DNA of 22,167 nt from positions 1-22,167 of the forward strand of contig JAEZED010000133.1 in the NCBI GenBank assembly GCA_023417885.1, given 5' to 3'. This document shows positions 8,736 to 17,600 of the stretch, one piece after another; position 1 is the stretch's first letter, and every line of letters begins with the position of its first letter. The position numbers and the translations under genes were made by a program. The notes under the pieces were generated by a model, which saw only the letters and a list, made by a program, of their open reading frames with translations, had not been told where the DNA came from and did no database searches. The stretch is from Planctomycetota bacterium (GTDB lineage: Bacteria > Planctomycetota > Phycisphaerae > Tepidisphaerales > Tepidisphaeraceae).

Positions 8736-10550
8736 ATGACCAATCGCCTCCGAAAGCTCGTTCCCTTGGCGGTGGCGGTGGTGGGGATGGCGGGCGCAGC
8801 CGTGCCGGGGCTTGCGCCGGCGCATTCCTCCGCCCTTCCGCAGGCCGGGCCGATCGAGGTCGGCGGGCGGTTGGGGCACGTGACCCTCAAGGACATCCGC
8901 TACCTCCCCCGCACGCTCGATGAGCTTGGCGGGCGATCGGCAACGGTTCTTGTCTTTACCACGACCACCTGCCCCATAGTCCAGCGCTACCTGCCGCGGC
9001 TGGAGGAGCTGTCACGCGCCTATGCGGGCCGTGGCGTGGCGTTCGCCGCCGTCAACGTCGGGTCGGAGGACTCGATCCAGGACATGGCTCTCCAGGCGCT
9101 GGATCATGGCGTCACCTTTCCCTTCTTGAAGGACGAGGGCGCCGAGGCGGCGCGGAACCTTGGCATCACGCGGACCCCGCAGGTCGTTGTGCTGGATGAG
9201 AAGATGGCGCTGCGCTACCGCGGCCGCATCGACTCCCAGTACCGCCTCACCGGCGCGCGCCCGGGCGCTGGGCGGGTAGACCTGGTGGAGGCGCTGGAGG
9301 ATGTACTGGCGGGGCGTGAAGTGCGCGTCGCGGAGACGGTGGTGGATGGCTGCGCCGTCACCTTCGAGGCCGCGCACGAGGACGAGGGCCTGACCTACGC
9401 CGCCGACATCGCCCCGATCATCACGCAGAACTGCGCGCCATGTCATCGTCCCGGCGCCGAAGCGCCCTTCCCCCTGCTCACCTACGACGACGTTGCGGCC
9501 CGCGCGGAGATGGTCGCGGAGGTCGTCGGCGAAGGGCGCATGCCGCCGTGGTTCGCTCATCCTGACTTCGGGGAGTTTGAGAACGAGCGTCGCCTGACGC
9601 CCGAGGAGCGCCGGAAGGTCGTCGCCTGGGCCGCGTCGGGCGCGAAGCCGGGCAATCTGTCGACGCTCCCGGAATCCCCGCTTGCCGAGGCGCCGAAGTG
9701 GACGATCGAGCCGGATCTCGTGATCGAGGCGCTCTGGCCGGAGCGGATTCCCGCCGACGGCTTCATCCCCTACCGCTACGTGGTGCTCCCGTACGTCTTC
9801 ACGCACGACACGTGGGTGCAGGGGATCGAGATCATGCCGGGCAACCGCCGCGTCGTGCACCACGCGAACCTCGGCTTCCTGAAGGTGGGCGAAGACTTCG
9901 ACGCGGGGCGCAACTTCCTCACGGGCCACGTCCCCGGCGGAAGCCCCATGGAGATGAAGGATGCCAACGCCCTGCTCATTCCCGCCGGGTCGGTGATCGG
10001 GCTCCAGATCCATTACGTGACGACCGGGAAGCCGGAGACCGACCGCATCTCCGTCGGCCTGCGCTTCGCGAAGGAACCTGTCAGGAAGCAGGTGCGCTAC
10101 CTGCGGCTCGTCGACTTCAGGATCAACATTCCGCCGGGCGCGCCGGCCCACGAGGTGCGCGCGTCGCGCCGGCTGTCCGGCGACGCCACGCTGCTGGGCC
10201 TCTTCACGCACATGCACCTCCGCGGCAAGGACACCAGCTTCATCGCCCACCACCCGTCCGGCGAAGCCGAGCGGCTGCTCGTCGTGCCCAACTACAGCTT
10301 CGAATGGCAGCTCGGCTACCGCTATGCCCCCGGCGCCAAGCGCGTGCCGGGCGGAACGGTCATCGAGTGCGTCAGCCACTACGACAACTCCCCCTTCAAC
10401 CCGTTCAACCCCGACCCCTCCGCCACCGTGCGCACCGGCCTCCAGACACATGACGAAATGATGGAAGCGTTTGTCTTCTACACGCTCGACGACGAGAACC
10501 TCTCCCTCCCAGTCGATCCCGCCACCGGCCGCGTGCTGAGTGACGAATAG
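8736..10550 (+). CDS. exported redoxin - cytochrome c - copper type II monooxygenase fusion
   Basis: This 604-residue protein has three modules. After a signal peptide (about residues 1-30), a thioredoxin-fold redoxin domain (about 40-195) carries a single active-site-like Cys79 in TTTTCPIVQRY, with no CxxC partner. A haem c site CAPCH (Cys233, Cys236, His237) marks a short cytochrome c-like segment. The C-terminal half (about 310-600) resembles the PHM/DBM-type copper monooxygenase fold. His375-His376 (VVHHANLGF) and His426 (LQIHYVT) fit the first copper site. His492 and His494 (THMHLRG) plus Met575 or Met576 (HDEMMEAF) fit the second. It should act in the periplasm. The substrate is unknown. 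An electron path from haem to copper is an inference. It is followed 18 bases later by a CBM9-like gene. Confidence 0.88.
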   Translation: MTNRLRKLVPLAVAVVGMAGAAVPGLAPAHSSALPQAGPIEVGGRLGHVTLKDIRYLPRTLDELGGRSATVLVFTTTTCPIVQRYLPRLEELSRAYAGRGVAFAAVNVGSEDSIQDMALQALDHGVTFPFLKDEGAEAARNLGITRTPQVVVLDEKMALRYRGRIDSQYRLTGARPGAGRVDLVEALEDVLAGREVRVAETVVDGCAVTFEAAHEDEGLTYAADIAPIITQNCAPCHRPGAEAPFPLLTYDDVAARAEMVAEVVGEGRMPPWFAHPDFGEFENERRLTPEERRKVVAWAASGAKPGNLSTLPESPLAEAPKWTIEPDLVIEALWPERIPADGFIPYRYVVLPYVFTHDTWVQGIEIMPGNRRVVHHANLGFLKVGEDFDAGRNFLTGHVPGGSPMEMKDANALLIPAGSVIGLQIHYVTTGKPETDRISVGLRFAKEPVRKQVRYLRLVDFRINIPPGAPAHEVRASRRLSGDATLLGLFTHMHLRGKDTSFIAHHPSGEAERLLVVPNYSFEWQLGYRYAPGAKRVPGGTVIECVSHYDNSPFNPFNPDPSATVRTGLQTHDEMMEAFVFYTLDDENLSLPVDPATGRVLSDE

Positions 10551-10555
10551 CGTCA

Positions 10556-10561
10556 TACCGT
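10556..10561 (+). promoter_or_regulatory. -10-like box before the CBM9-like gene
   Basis: TACCGT ends seven bases before the ATG at 10569, just after the stop of the monooxygenase gene. There is no Shine-Dalgarno. No good -35 is seen. It may drive a leaderless internal transcript, or the gene may simply be read from the upstream promoter. Confidence 0.3.
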
Positions 10562-10568
10562 CCGCCAC

Positions 10569-11642
10569 ATGGCAGACGATCGCACACTGTGGGACGGCTG
10601 GTCTCCCGAGATGGCGCGCTCGTACGTCGCGCACCGTGTTGAGCGGCCCATCGCCCTAAATGGGCGGATGAGCGATCCGCAATGGGCCGCCGTGCGCTGG
10701 ACGGACGACTTCGTCGACATCCAGGGCGACGCCAGGCCCCGCCCGCGCTACCGCACGCGCGCGAAGATCTGCTGGGACGAGGCGCACCTCTACATCGCGG
10801 CCGAGATGGAGGAGCCGCATGTCTGGGCGACGCTCACGCGGCGCGACAGCGTGATCTTCCATGACAACGACTTCGAGGTCTTCATCGATCCCGACGGCGA
10901 CCAGTGCGACTACTACGAGCTGGAGATCAATGCCGTGGGCACCGTCTGGGACCTGCGCCTGCCCCGCCCCTACCGCGATGGCGGGGAGGCAATCAACGAG
11001 TGGGACATCAGCGGTCTCCGCACCGCCGTTCACATCGATGGCACGCTCAACGATCCCTCCGACATCGACCGCGGTTGGAGCGTCGAGATCGCCATCCCGT
11101 GGCGCGCGCTCGCGGAGTTCAGCCACGCGCCCGCCCCCCCGCGCGACGGGGATCAGTGGCGCATCAACTTCTCCCGCGTTCAGTGGCATGCCACTCCGAT
11201 TCCCGCCGGCGAGGCGCCCTTGCCACAGGCCGATCCGGCGCTCGCTTCCGCGGATGCTCCCATCCTCGCGCCGTACCGGAAAGTATCGGGAAAGCCGGAG
11301 GACAACTGGGTCTGGTCACCCCAGGGGGTGATCGACATGCACCGCCCGGAGCGGTGGGGCTGTGTCCAGTTCACGAACGCCCCGCCCGGCACGCCCGTGC
11401 CGTTCACGCCCGATCCGCTGGCGCACGCGAAGTGGTACTTGCAGCGGGTCCACGAAGCGCAGAAGCTGTACCGCGCCGCCGAGGGGCGGTGGGCGGACGA
11501 TGTCGCCGCCCTGTCCGTGCCCGCCCTGCCGCAGGTGCGCTTGCGGCGGCTGATCGCTTCGCGGGAGGGCTACCTGCTTACCGTGGAGTCGGCCGGCGCG
11601 ACGCTCGAGCGGACTGCAACTCGCGGCCCGGTGATTGTTTGA
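10569..11642 (+). CDS. CBM9-like (carbohydrate-binding family 9) protein
   Basis: A 357-residue protein with a family 9 carbohydrate-binding-like beta-sandwich at about residues 22-275. Characteristic stretches are PIALNGRMSDPQWAAVRWT, AKICWDEAHLYIAAEMEEP, HDNDFEVFIDPDGD, YYELEINAVGTVWDL, RGWSVEIAIPWRAL, WRINFSRVQW and a terminal ERWGCVQF. The last 80 residues form a separate region predicted to be alpha-helical at first (AKWYLQRVHEAQKLYRAAEG). No signal peptide or lipobox is visible, which is odd because many such domains are exported. No catalytic domain is attached. It follows the monooxygenase gene by 18 bases, and a possible terminator lies 10 bases after its stop. The fold call is good; the ligand, sugar or otherwise, is unknown. 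Confidence 0.85.
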   Translation: MADDRTLWDGWSPEMARSYVAHRVERPIALNGRMSDPQWAAVRWTDDFVDIQGDARPRPRYRTRAKICWDEAHLYIAAEMEEPHVWATLTRRDSVIFHDNDFEVFIDPDGDQCDYYELEINAVGTVWDLRLPRPYRDGGEAINEWDISGLRTAVHIDGTLNDPSDIDRGWSVEIAIPWRALAEFSHAPAPPRDGDQWRINFSRVQWHATPIPAGEAPLPQADPALASADAPILAPYRKVSGKPEDNWVWSPQGVIDMHRPERWGCVQFTNAPPGTPVPFTPDPLAHAKWYLQRVHEAQKLYRAAEGRWADDVAALSVPALPQVRLRRLIASREGYLLTVESAGATLERTATRGPVIV

Positions 11643-11651
11643 GGTCCGGGT

Positions 11652-11671
11652 GCCCCTCGTACGGGGCTTTT
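11652..11671 (+). terminator. short hairpin with T4 run
   Basis: GCCCC (11652-11656) pairs with GGGGC (11663-11667) across a 6-base loop and is followed by TTTT (11668-11671). It sits 10 bases after the CBM9-like stop and 28 bases before the next start. The stem is short, so termination would be partial. Confidence 0.5.
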
Positions 11672-11698
11672 CGACACCCATACGAAGAAAGAAGGCTG

Positions 11699-12310
11699 AT
11701 GCGCTGGGTTCTCACGCTCTTCGCCGTCTCGATTGGCTACTCCGTCGTGCGCTACGTCACGTTCACCCCGAAGAACATCGAGAACCTCCCGATCTTCGTG
11801 ATCAACAAGGGGCTCTCCATGGGCGCCGCCCTCTGCTTCGTCGCCGCATTCATGCAGCAATGGCGCAAGGCGCGCGGGCGCGCCGTCAGGACCGAGGCCG
11901 GCCTCTGGTTCCGCGCGGGCGCCTATGCCGCGATCGCCCACATCCCGATGTCGCTCGTCATCCTGCGCCCCGGCTATTTCAAGGAGTTCTTCGACGGAGA
12001 GCGCCTCAACTTCGGCGGGGAGGCCGTCTTCCTCTTCGGGGCCCTGACCGCCGGCGCGATCTACCTCCAGCATCGCGCGGGGTGGACGGCCGTGAAGCGG
12101 TGGGTGCTGTCCCTCTTCACTGTCGGCCTCCTCTTCGCCCATGTCCTGGCGATGGGCATCTGCCGCGGGGTGCACCTCGACAGGACCCACGCCTACCTCC
12201 CCCCGATGTGGCTCCTGTCCCTCATCGCCATCGCCGCCGGCCTCTTCTTCGTCGTCGCCAGCCGACCGCGCGACGACTCCGCTGCCCCGCAGGCCTTCGA
12301 GAGTCGGTAG
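11699..12310 (+). CDS. six-helix integral membrane protein of unknown function
   Basis: A 203-residue hydrophobic protein that I do not recognise by name. Six membrane segments can be seen at about residues 2-22, 32-52, 66-86, 100-118, 126-148 and 162-184. Histidines occur inside the third (AAIAHIPMSL) and fifth (LFAHVLAMGI) helices. That layout recalls b-haem-binding ferric-reductase-like or MsrQ-type proteins, but there is no clear sequence match, so haem binding is speculation. The short conserved-looking loops RPGYFKEFF and THAYLPPMWL may be functional. AGAAGG lies three bases before the ATG at 11699, supporting this start over the open frame upstream. It is the last gene of the monooxygenase/CBM9-like cassette. 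Confidence 0.8.
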   Translation: MRWVLTLFAVSIGYSVVRYVTFTPKNIENLPIFVINKGLSMGAALCFVAAFMQQWRKARGRAVRTEAGLWFRAGAYAAIAHIPMSLVILRPGYFKEFFDGERLNFGGEAVFLFGALTAGAIYLQHRAGWTAVKRWVLSLFTVGLLFAHVLAMGICRGVHLDRTHAYLPPMWLLSLIAIAAGLFFVVASRPRDDSAAPQAFESR

Positions 12311-12332
12311 CTTTCGGCTGACCGGTATCCCC

Positions 12333-12362
12333 CGCCCCCGCGCGCCGTCTACGCCGGGGGCG
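12333..12362 (+). terminator. GC hairpin between the membrane protein gene and apt
   Basis: CGCCCCCG (12333-12340) pairs with CGGGGGCG (12355-12362) over a 14-base loop, directly before the TACCAT box of apt. Only TT follows, so it may attenuate read-through weakly or overlap a promoter control site. Confidence 0.3.
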
Positions 12363-12363
12363 T

Positions 12364-12369
12364 TACCAT
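12364..12369 (+). promoter_or_regulatory. -10-like box placing the apt transcript start at its ATG
   Basis: TACCAT ends seven bases before the apt ATG at 12377, and no Shine-Dalgarno is present. No recognisable -35 is seen because the region upstream is a GC hairpin. It fits the leaderless pattern of other genes in this window. Confidence 0.4.
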
Positions 12370-12376
12370 CTTCCGC

Positions 12377-12901
12377 ATGACAGACCCCGTCGCGACGCTC
12401 AAGGCCCTCATTCGTGATGTCCCGGACTTCCCCGATCCCGGCATCCTCTTCCGCGACATCACCCCCCTCCTCGCCGACCCCGCTGGGCTTGCGCTCTCCA
12501 TCGAGCTGCTTGCCAACCCCTTCCGCGGAAAGCGCATCGACCTTGTCGTCGGCGCCGAGAGCCGCGGCTTCATCTTCGGCACCGCCGTCGCGTGTTGCCT
12601 TTCTGCCGGTTTCGGGCTCATCCGCAAGCCCGGGAAGCTGCCCCGCGCGCGCGTCAGCATGCCCTACTCCCTCGAGTACGGCACGAGCACACTGGAAATG
12701 CATGCCGAGGACATCCGCCCGGGGCAACGCGTCCTCATCTGCGACGACGTCCTCGCCACCGGCGGAACCATGAAGGCCAGCGTCGACCTGGTCCGGAAGC
12801 TCGGCGGCGAAGTCGCCGGCATCGCCGTGCTCATCGAGCTCGCGAGCCTCGGCGGCCGCGCGAAGGTCGATGAAGCCGTTCACTCCGTTGTCGTCTACTG
12901 A
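12377..12901 (+). CDS. apt: adenine phosphoribosyltransferase
   Basis: A 174-residue purine-salvage enzyme that joins adenine to PRPP to give AMP and pyrophosphate. The N-terminus has the Apt-specific VPDFPDPGILFRDITPLLAD stretch (about residues 15-34). The VVGAESRGFIFG segment (about 57-68) and the RKPGKLP loop (about 83-89) are typical of the family. The PRPP-binding motif VLICDDVLATGGTMKA spans about 119-134. Length is normal. The protein is cytoplasmic and likely a homodimer. The gene converges on the amidase gene with only eight bases between stop codons. The start lacks a Shine-Dalgarno and follows a -10-like box by seven bases. Confidence 0.97.
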   Translation: MTDPVATLKALIRDVPDFPDPGILFRDITPLLADPAGLALSIELLANPFRGKRIDLVVGAESRGFIFGTAVACCLSAGFGLIRKPGKLPRARVSMPYSLEYGTSTLEMHAEDIRPGQRVLICDDVLATGGTMKASVDLVRKLGGEVAGIAVLIELASLGGRAKVDEAVHSVVVY

Positions 12902-12909
12902 TCGCCCCG

Positions 12910-13695
12910 CTAGGGACGCTCGGTCGCATAGAGCGCCTGCCGTCCATCCCGCGGGGAGATCGTTCCGCTGGCGACGGCCTGCTGGGCTGCCCGGCGGATG
13001 CCCGCGAGCTGGGTCTCGAGGTTATGGCCAGGGCACGCGGTCGACTTTCCGGTGTCGTCGTGGCCGATTACCCGGTTGGCCGGGATGTCATACTCCTGCA
13101 TCAGGAACGCCACCAGCGTCGAGAGGCTGCGCAACTGCTGCTGCGAAGGCCGGCCCGTCTCAAAGTTGCCCACGAGGCAGATTCCGATGCCGTAATCGTT
13201 GAACCGGTTGTCCGGCGTCTTGGCATGCGCGCCGTGCTTCTGCTTCACCCAGCGCGGCCCCACCTCCACCATCCCGTCCTTCGTGTTCGTGCCGTTGCCG
13301 ATCACGAAGTGGTAACCCAGTTCGTCCCAGCCGTTGGTTTCCCGGTGCAGCTTGTCGAACTCCACTGCCCCGCCGGTGGGCGTTGCCGAGTGGTGGATCA
13401 CGATCCACTGCCACTTGCGTCCGGCCGCGCGCGCGTTCCAGCCCGCCGGGACTCTTGTGGCAGGCGGGGGTATCTGCACGACCGGGCTGGGCGGGATGTG
13501 AACTTCCGGCGCCTGGTCGGCCGGCCGCTCCAGTTGGAACTGGCGCATCCCCGGGTCGTCGCCGCCGAGGGCGAAGCGGTCCTGGTGCTGGCATCCGAGC
13601 GCGCCGGCGAACAGCACCACGCCCGCGACGGCGAGCGTGCGGCGGAAGAGGCGCAGGGCGCCCGGAATGACGACGGGGGAGCAGAGAGGAGCCAT
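12910..13695 (-). CDS. lipoprotein N-acetylmuramoyl-L-alanine amidase (amidase_2/PGRP fold)
   Basis: A 261-residue zinc amidase that cleaves the bond between N-acetylmuramic acid and L-alanine in peptidoglycan. A basic, hydrophobic leader ends in a lipobox-like ALGC with Cys35, so the protein is probably lipid-anchored. A proline-rich linker (about 62-85) precedes the amidase_2/PGRP domain (about 95-230). Probable zinc ligands are His101 (VIHHS), His212 (GHDD) and Cys221 (TACPGH). The GYHFVIGNG and GICLVGNF strands are typical. The frame remains open far upstream into lemA, but the ATG at 13695 with GAGG six bases before it gives a proper signal sequence. A -10-like TACTTT lies at 13714-13719. 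Neighbours are apt (convergent) and lemA. Confidence 0.9.
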   Translation of the reverse strand: MAPLCSPVVIPGALRLFRRTLAVAGVVLFAGALGCQHQDRFALGGDDPGMRQFQLERPADQAPEVHIPPSPVVQIPPPATRVPAGWNARAAGRKWQWIVIHHSATPTGGAVEFDKLHRETNGWDELGYHFVIGNGTNTKDGMVEVGPRWVKQKHGAHAKTPDNRFNDYGIGICLVGNFETGRPSQQQLRSLSTLVAFLMQEYDIPANRVIGHDDTGKSTACPGHNLETQLAGIRRAAQQAVASGTISPRDGRQALYATERP

Positions 13696-13713
13696 CCTTG
13701 GCCTCTTATCGCA

Positions 13714-13719
13714 AAAGTA
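13714..13719 (-). promoter_or_regulatory. -10-like box upstream of the amidase gene
   Basis: The minus strand reads TACTTT, 18 bases before the ATG at 13695, allowing a short leader that includes the GAGG ribosome binding site. No strong -35 is seen. The rest of the 221-base gap to lemA (13696-13916) shows no gene. Confidence 0.3.
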
Positions 13720-13916
13720 GCCGCTCCGGGTTGAGCCGAACAGGCCGGCCGCCGGAATGAGTGACCACGGCAGGTTGCGTCCTCCGACATCCGTGCCGGG
13801 GCGCTGGGGCCAGAGCGTACCAAGTCCACCATCAATTGCCAGCCGCGCCACACCTGTCGCCCATAATCCGGCCGGCCCCGGGCGAAGTGAACCCGCGGCC
13901 CGTCCAGGCGGACTTC

Positions 13917-14486
13917 TCAGAACTGCACCTTCGGCGCCTCGCGCTCCTCGGTCGTCGTCGTCTCGAAGAACGGCTGGCTGGTGAAACCAAAAGGGCTGGC
14001 CAGCAGGTTCGTCGGGAAGCTGAGGATGCTCGTGTTGTAGGTGCGCACGGTGTTGTTGTACGCCTGCCGCTCCGCGGCGATGCCGTTCTCCGTGTCGGAA
14101 AGCTCGTTCTGGAGCTGCATGAAGTTCTGGTTCGCCTTCAGATCCGGATACGCCTCCGAGACCGCGAACAGGCGCCCCAGCGCCTGCGTCAAGGCCCCCT
14201 CGGCCCGGGCCTGCGACTCGACGCCCCGGGCGCTGACGGCGGAGTTGCGGGCGGCGATCACCGACTCCAGCGTCTGGCTCTCGTGCCCGGCATAGCCGCG
14301 AACCGTCTCCACCAGGTTGGGAATCAGGTCGTGCCGTCGCTTCAGCAGCACCTCGATCTGGCTCCATCCCGCGCGCACGCGCTCTCGCAGGTTCACGAGC
14401 CGGTTGTACGCCCCCACCGCCCACAGCGCGGCGACGATGACGATCAGGACGATGATCCCGACGATGATGAGGATGATCCAGCCCAT
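13917..14486 (-). CDS. lemA: LemA family membrane protein
   Basis: A 189-residue LemA protein. One N-terminal membrane helix (about residues 3-25) is followed by the conserved helical core: AYNRLVNLRERVRAGWSQIEVLLKRRHDLIPNLVETVRGYAGHE, with the family signature LKRRHDLIPNLVE, then NELSDTENGIAAERQAYN and the C-terminal FPTNLLASPFGF motif. Family members sit in the membrane with a helical-bundle domain; their biochemical role is not settled. GGAGG lies four bases before the ATG at 14486, fixing the start. It is on the same strand as the LPS genes upstream and the amidase downstream, but the gaps of 129 and 221 bases suggest separate transcripts are possible. Confidence 0.95.
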   Translation of the reverse strand: MGWIILIIVGIIVLIVIVAALWAVGAYNRLVNLRERVRAGWSQIEVLLKRRHDLIPNLVETVRGYAGHESQTLESVIAARNSAVSARGVESQARAEGALTQALGRLFAVSEAYPDLKANQNFMQLQNELSDTENGIAAERQAYNNTVRTYNTSILSFPTNLLASPFGFTSQPFFETTTTEEREAPKVQF

Positions 14487-14615
14487 GAAGCCTCCGGTGC
14501 GGTGCGTGGCATAAAGGCGCGGCGGCGGCGATCCGTCCCGCGCGGCCGCTATCTTGTACCAAAGGTTGGCCCGCGCGTCATCAAACGCTTCGGCCGGCCG
14601 GATTTAGGTGCCGTT

Positions 14616-17600
14616 TCACCCCCCGACGCCGACATTGCGAAGCTGCTCGAGCTGCCCGGTGGACAGGTTGAACACCAGCTCCCCAAACCGGCCGGTCGGC
14701 ACGCCGTCCGCGTCGTAGACCACCACCGGGATGTTCCCCGTCCCCCGGGCCGTGATGCGACGCGTCGTGGGATCGTACCGGATCTCCGCCCCGATGAAGC
14801 TGACCCCCTGGGCCGTGAACCGGGCGTTGCCGGCGGCCGTTGCCATGCGCATCTCCGTCCTCCCCATCACCGAAGCGGTCTGCACGTTCAGCCGGTCGGA
14901 CTCCAGGCGGAAGGCGCGCCCGCGCCGCTCCGGGTAGCCGCCCGGCTCCGTCGCCTCCATCGGCTCGACCGCGACCAGCACCCTGCCGCTGAGCTCGAGC
15001 ACGCCCGTGGCGGGCTCGAACGACAGCGCCTCCTGCCACTCGACGGCGGCGTTGCCGCGGAAGGCGTCGGCGGTGACGGGCGCATCCGGGTCGGCGTCCT
15101 CCGCGGCGCGGGGGGCGTCGTCGTCATCGGGGACGGCGCGGAGGTCGCGGAAGAGGACGCGGCCCGGGGCGGGGATATCGAGGCGGACGGACTCGTCGAG
15201 CGGCTCGGCGTCGAGTGCCTCGGTGCGGATGTCGAAGGAGCGGACCATGCGCTCCGCGGCCCATTCCTCGAGCGTTCCGCGGATGTTGCCGCGCAGCTGG
15301 ACCTGCTCGATGTCGCCCGCGAGGTCGGCCGGGTCATCGCGGGCCTCCTGCGCGCCATTGGCGGGAGCGGGGTCCTGCTGAGCGCCGCCCTGCGCCGGTT
15401 GCTCGGGAGCGTTTTCCGGCGGCGCGATGAGGAGGTTGGCGGCGTCGGCGCGGAAGTCGATCTGCGTGGAGACGGGCTGTGCGATGCCCTCTTCACGCGC
15501 GATGAGCTGGACATCCTGCTCGAGGATGACTTCCCGCTGATCGGCGGACATCGACCCGGCCCAGGAGACGATGACGGGGACCTCCTGGCCTTCGCCGCCG
15601 GTCTGGATGGTGTGAAGCTCGCCGATGCCGGGAACGACGACGGTTTCGTCCGCGGTGTTGAACTCGAGCACGGGAGCGGCGAGCTGATCGTCGTTCATCT
15701 GCACGAACGCGACCTTTCCGGGCGCCCCCTCCAGCCGCACCCGTACCGGCTGGCGACGCGCGCCTTCGGCACGCGGAAGCGGGAGCGCGAGCAACGCATC
15801 GGCGTTGAGGATGCGGCCCTCGTCGTCCACCCCCTCGACATTGCCGCTGGCGAGCAGCTCGACGAGGGCGAGCTCCCCCGTGTCGTCGGGGGAGAGCGTC
15901 GCCTGCAGACGCTCGGCCGTGAGGCGCTGCCCCTCCTGGATGCTCTGGACATGCCCCTCGGCGAGGGCGGTGATGGGTCCCTGCTCGCCGTCTGGCATCT
16001 CGAGCGTGAGGCGGTCGCTGGTGAAGGTGGTCGTCTCCTCCGGCGCCGCGGCGGGATCGCCCTCCTGTGCAGGAGCGGTGTTGGCGGCGAGCTCCGCGCG
16101 CACCCGCCCGGCGGCGACGACGGCGCGCAGCGACTGATCGCCACCGGCATCGGGCGCGGAGAGGCGGGCCTCGAGGGAATCAGCGTCGAGCCGGATATCG
16201 GGATGCCGCACCGCGACGGCGCCGCGGGCGGCGATCGACTCGAGGTGCTGCTTGCTGCGTTCCTCGTCTTCCGGTTCGCCGGGCGCGGGCGGGGTCGCGG
16301 CGAAGGCGAAGTCGCACGCCTCCTGCCAGCGGAGCTGCATCGACCCTTTCTCCCCCGACTTCACGTCCGCGTAGCCGGCAGCGGTGGCGGTGGCGATGCC
16401 GGCCTCGGGATGGGCGACCATGCGCGTGGTGACGAGCGTGTTCCCCTCGGCATCGACGAGGGTGACGGGGAGATCGTCGCGCCCGGTGAGCACAAGCTCG
16501 TCGGCGGCGCCGGCGTAGTTGAGATCGACGGCGCGAACCTCCACCCCCTCCTGCCGCATCACGAGCGGATTGCCGACGAGGTGGACGCGCACATCCTCGG
16601 CCGACGCGAGCTTGGGCGCGTCGGCCGACGCTTCCGCCGTTGGCTGCGCCTCGACGAGCAGTTCACCCTCCCAGAAGACGGTGACCGGCTGGAATGGCGC
16701 GTCGGGGGACTTCGGCTCGGCAGGCTGAGTGGGCTTGGTCGCGGGTTGGGCGGGCGCCGGCTCCTGGCGAGCGCCACCGGGGGGTGTGAGGGCGAAGAGA
16801 AACTCGGCGGTGTCCGCCTCGAGGCGGGTCTGGCCCTCCTGCACGACGCGGATGTGATCGACGAGCGTCGCGCGGTAGGGCTGGAGCTGCGCGTCGGTCG
16901 GCTGCTCCTGGAGCGCCTCTGCGACGGCGGCGGCGTCGAGCGAGGCCAGGAGCGCACCGGCGTCACGCTCGCCGGCATCGACGATGCTGGTGGGGAGGAA
17001 GGCCTTGTCGGTCTTGATCGTGAGGCGGCGGCCGCGTGCGACGCGGAAATAGGTCGGGCGGCGCGTCTGCGCGTCCCAGCGGACGAGGAGGCCGAAGCCG
17101 TCGAAGTCGTAGTCGCGCCCGCGCACCTCGACGGGCACGTCGTCGGCCAGCACCGTCGAGCCGCCGATCTCCGTGTCGCTCGTGAAGAGGCTGAAGCGCT
17201 TGTTGTCGTAGACGAGGTTGTCGACGCGCAGCGTCAGCAGCGCCCCCTCCGGCCCGCGGGCGACGTCCGCAGGCGCGTCGTACCACCGCACCACGACATT
17301 GCGCAGCCGCGCGACGTCGGCGGTGCCGAGCGTTTCGGGGGTGAGGCGATCCTCCTGCTGCGCTTCGCCTTCGAGGTCGATGGTGCCGGTCGGAGCGCTG
17401 AGCGTGACGACGCCGCCGCCGCGCTCCATGAGGATGGTCGCCTCGATCTCGTTCAGCAGGACCTGGTGCTCGCCGGAGCGGCGGTACTCGCCGATGCGCA
17501 CCTCGCCGATCGGGGCGCCGGTCCTGGGGTCGTGGGAGCGGAGGGTCACGCCGTCGACGTCGCCGATGAGCTGGTCGGCTTCGCGCGGGGCGGTGGGGAC

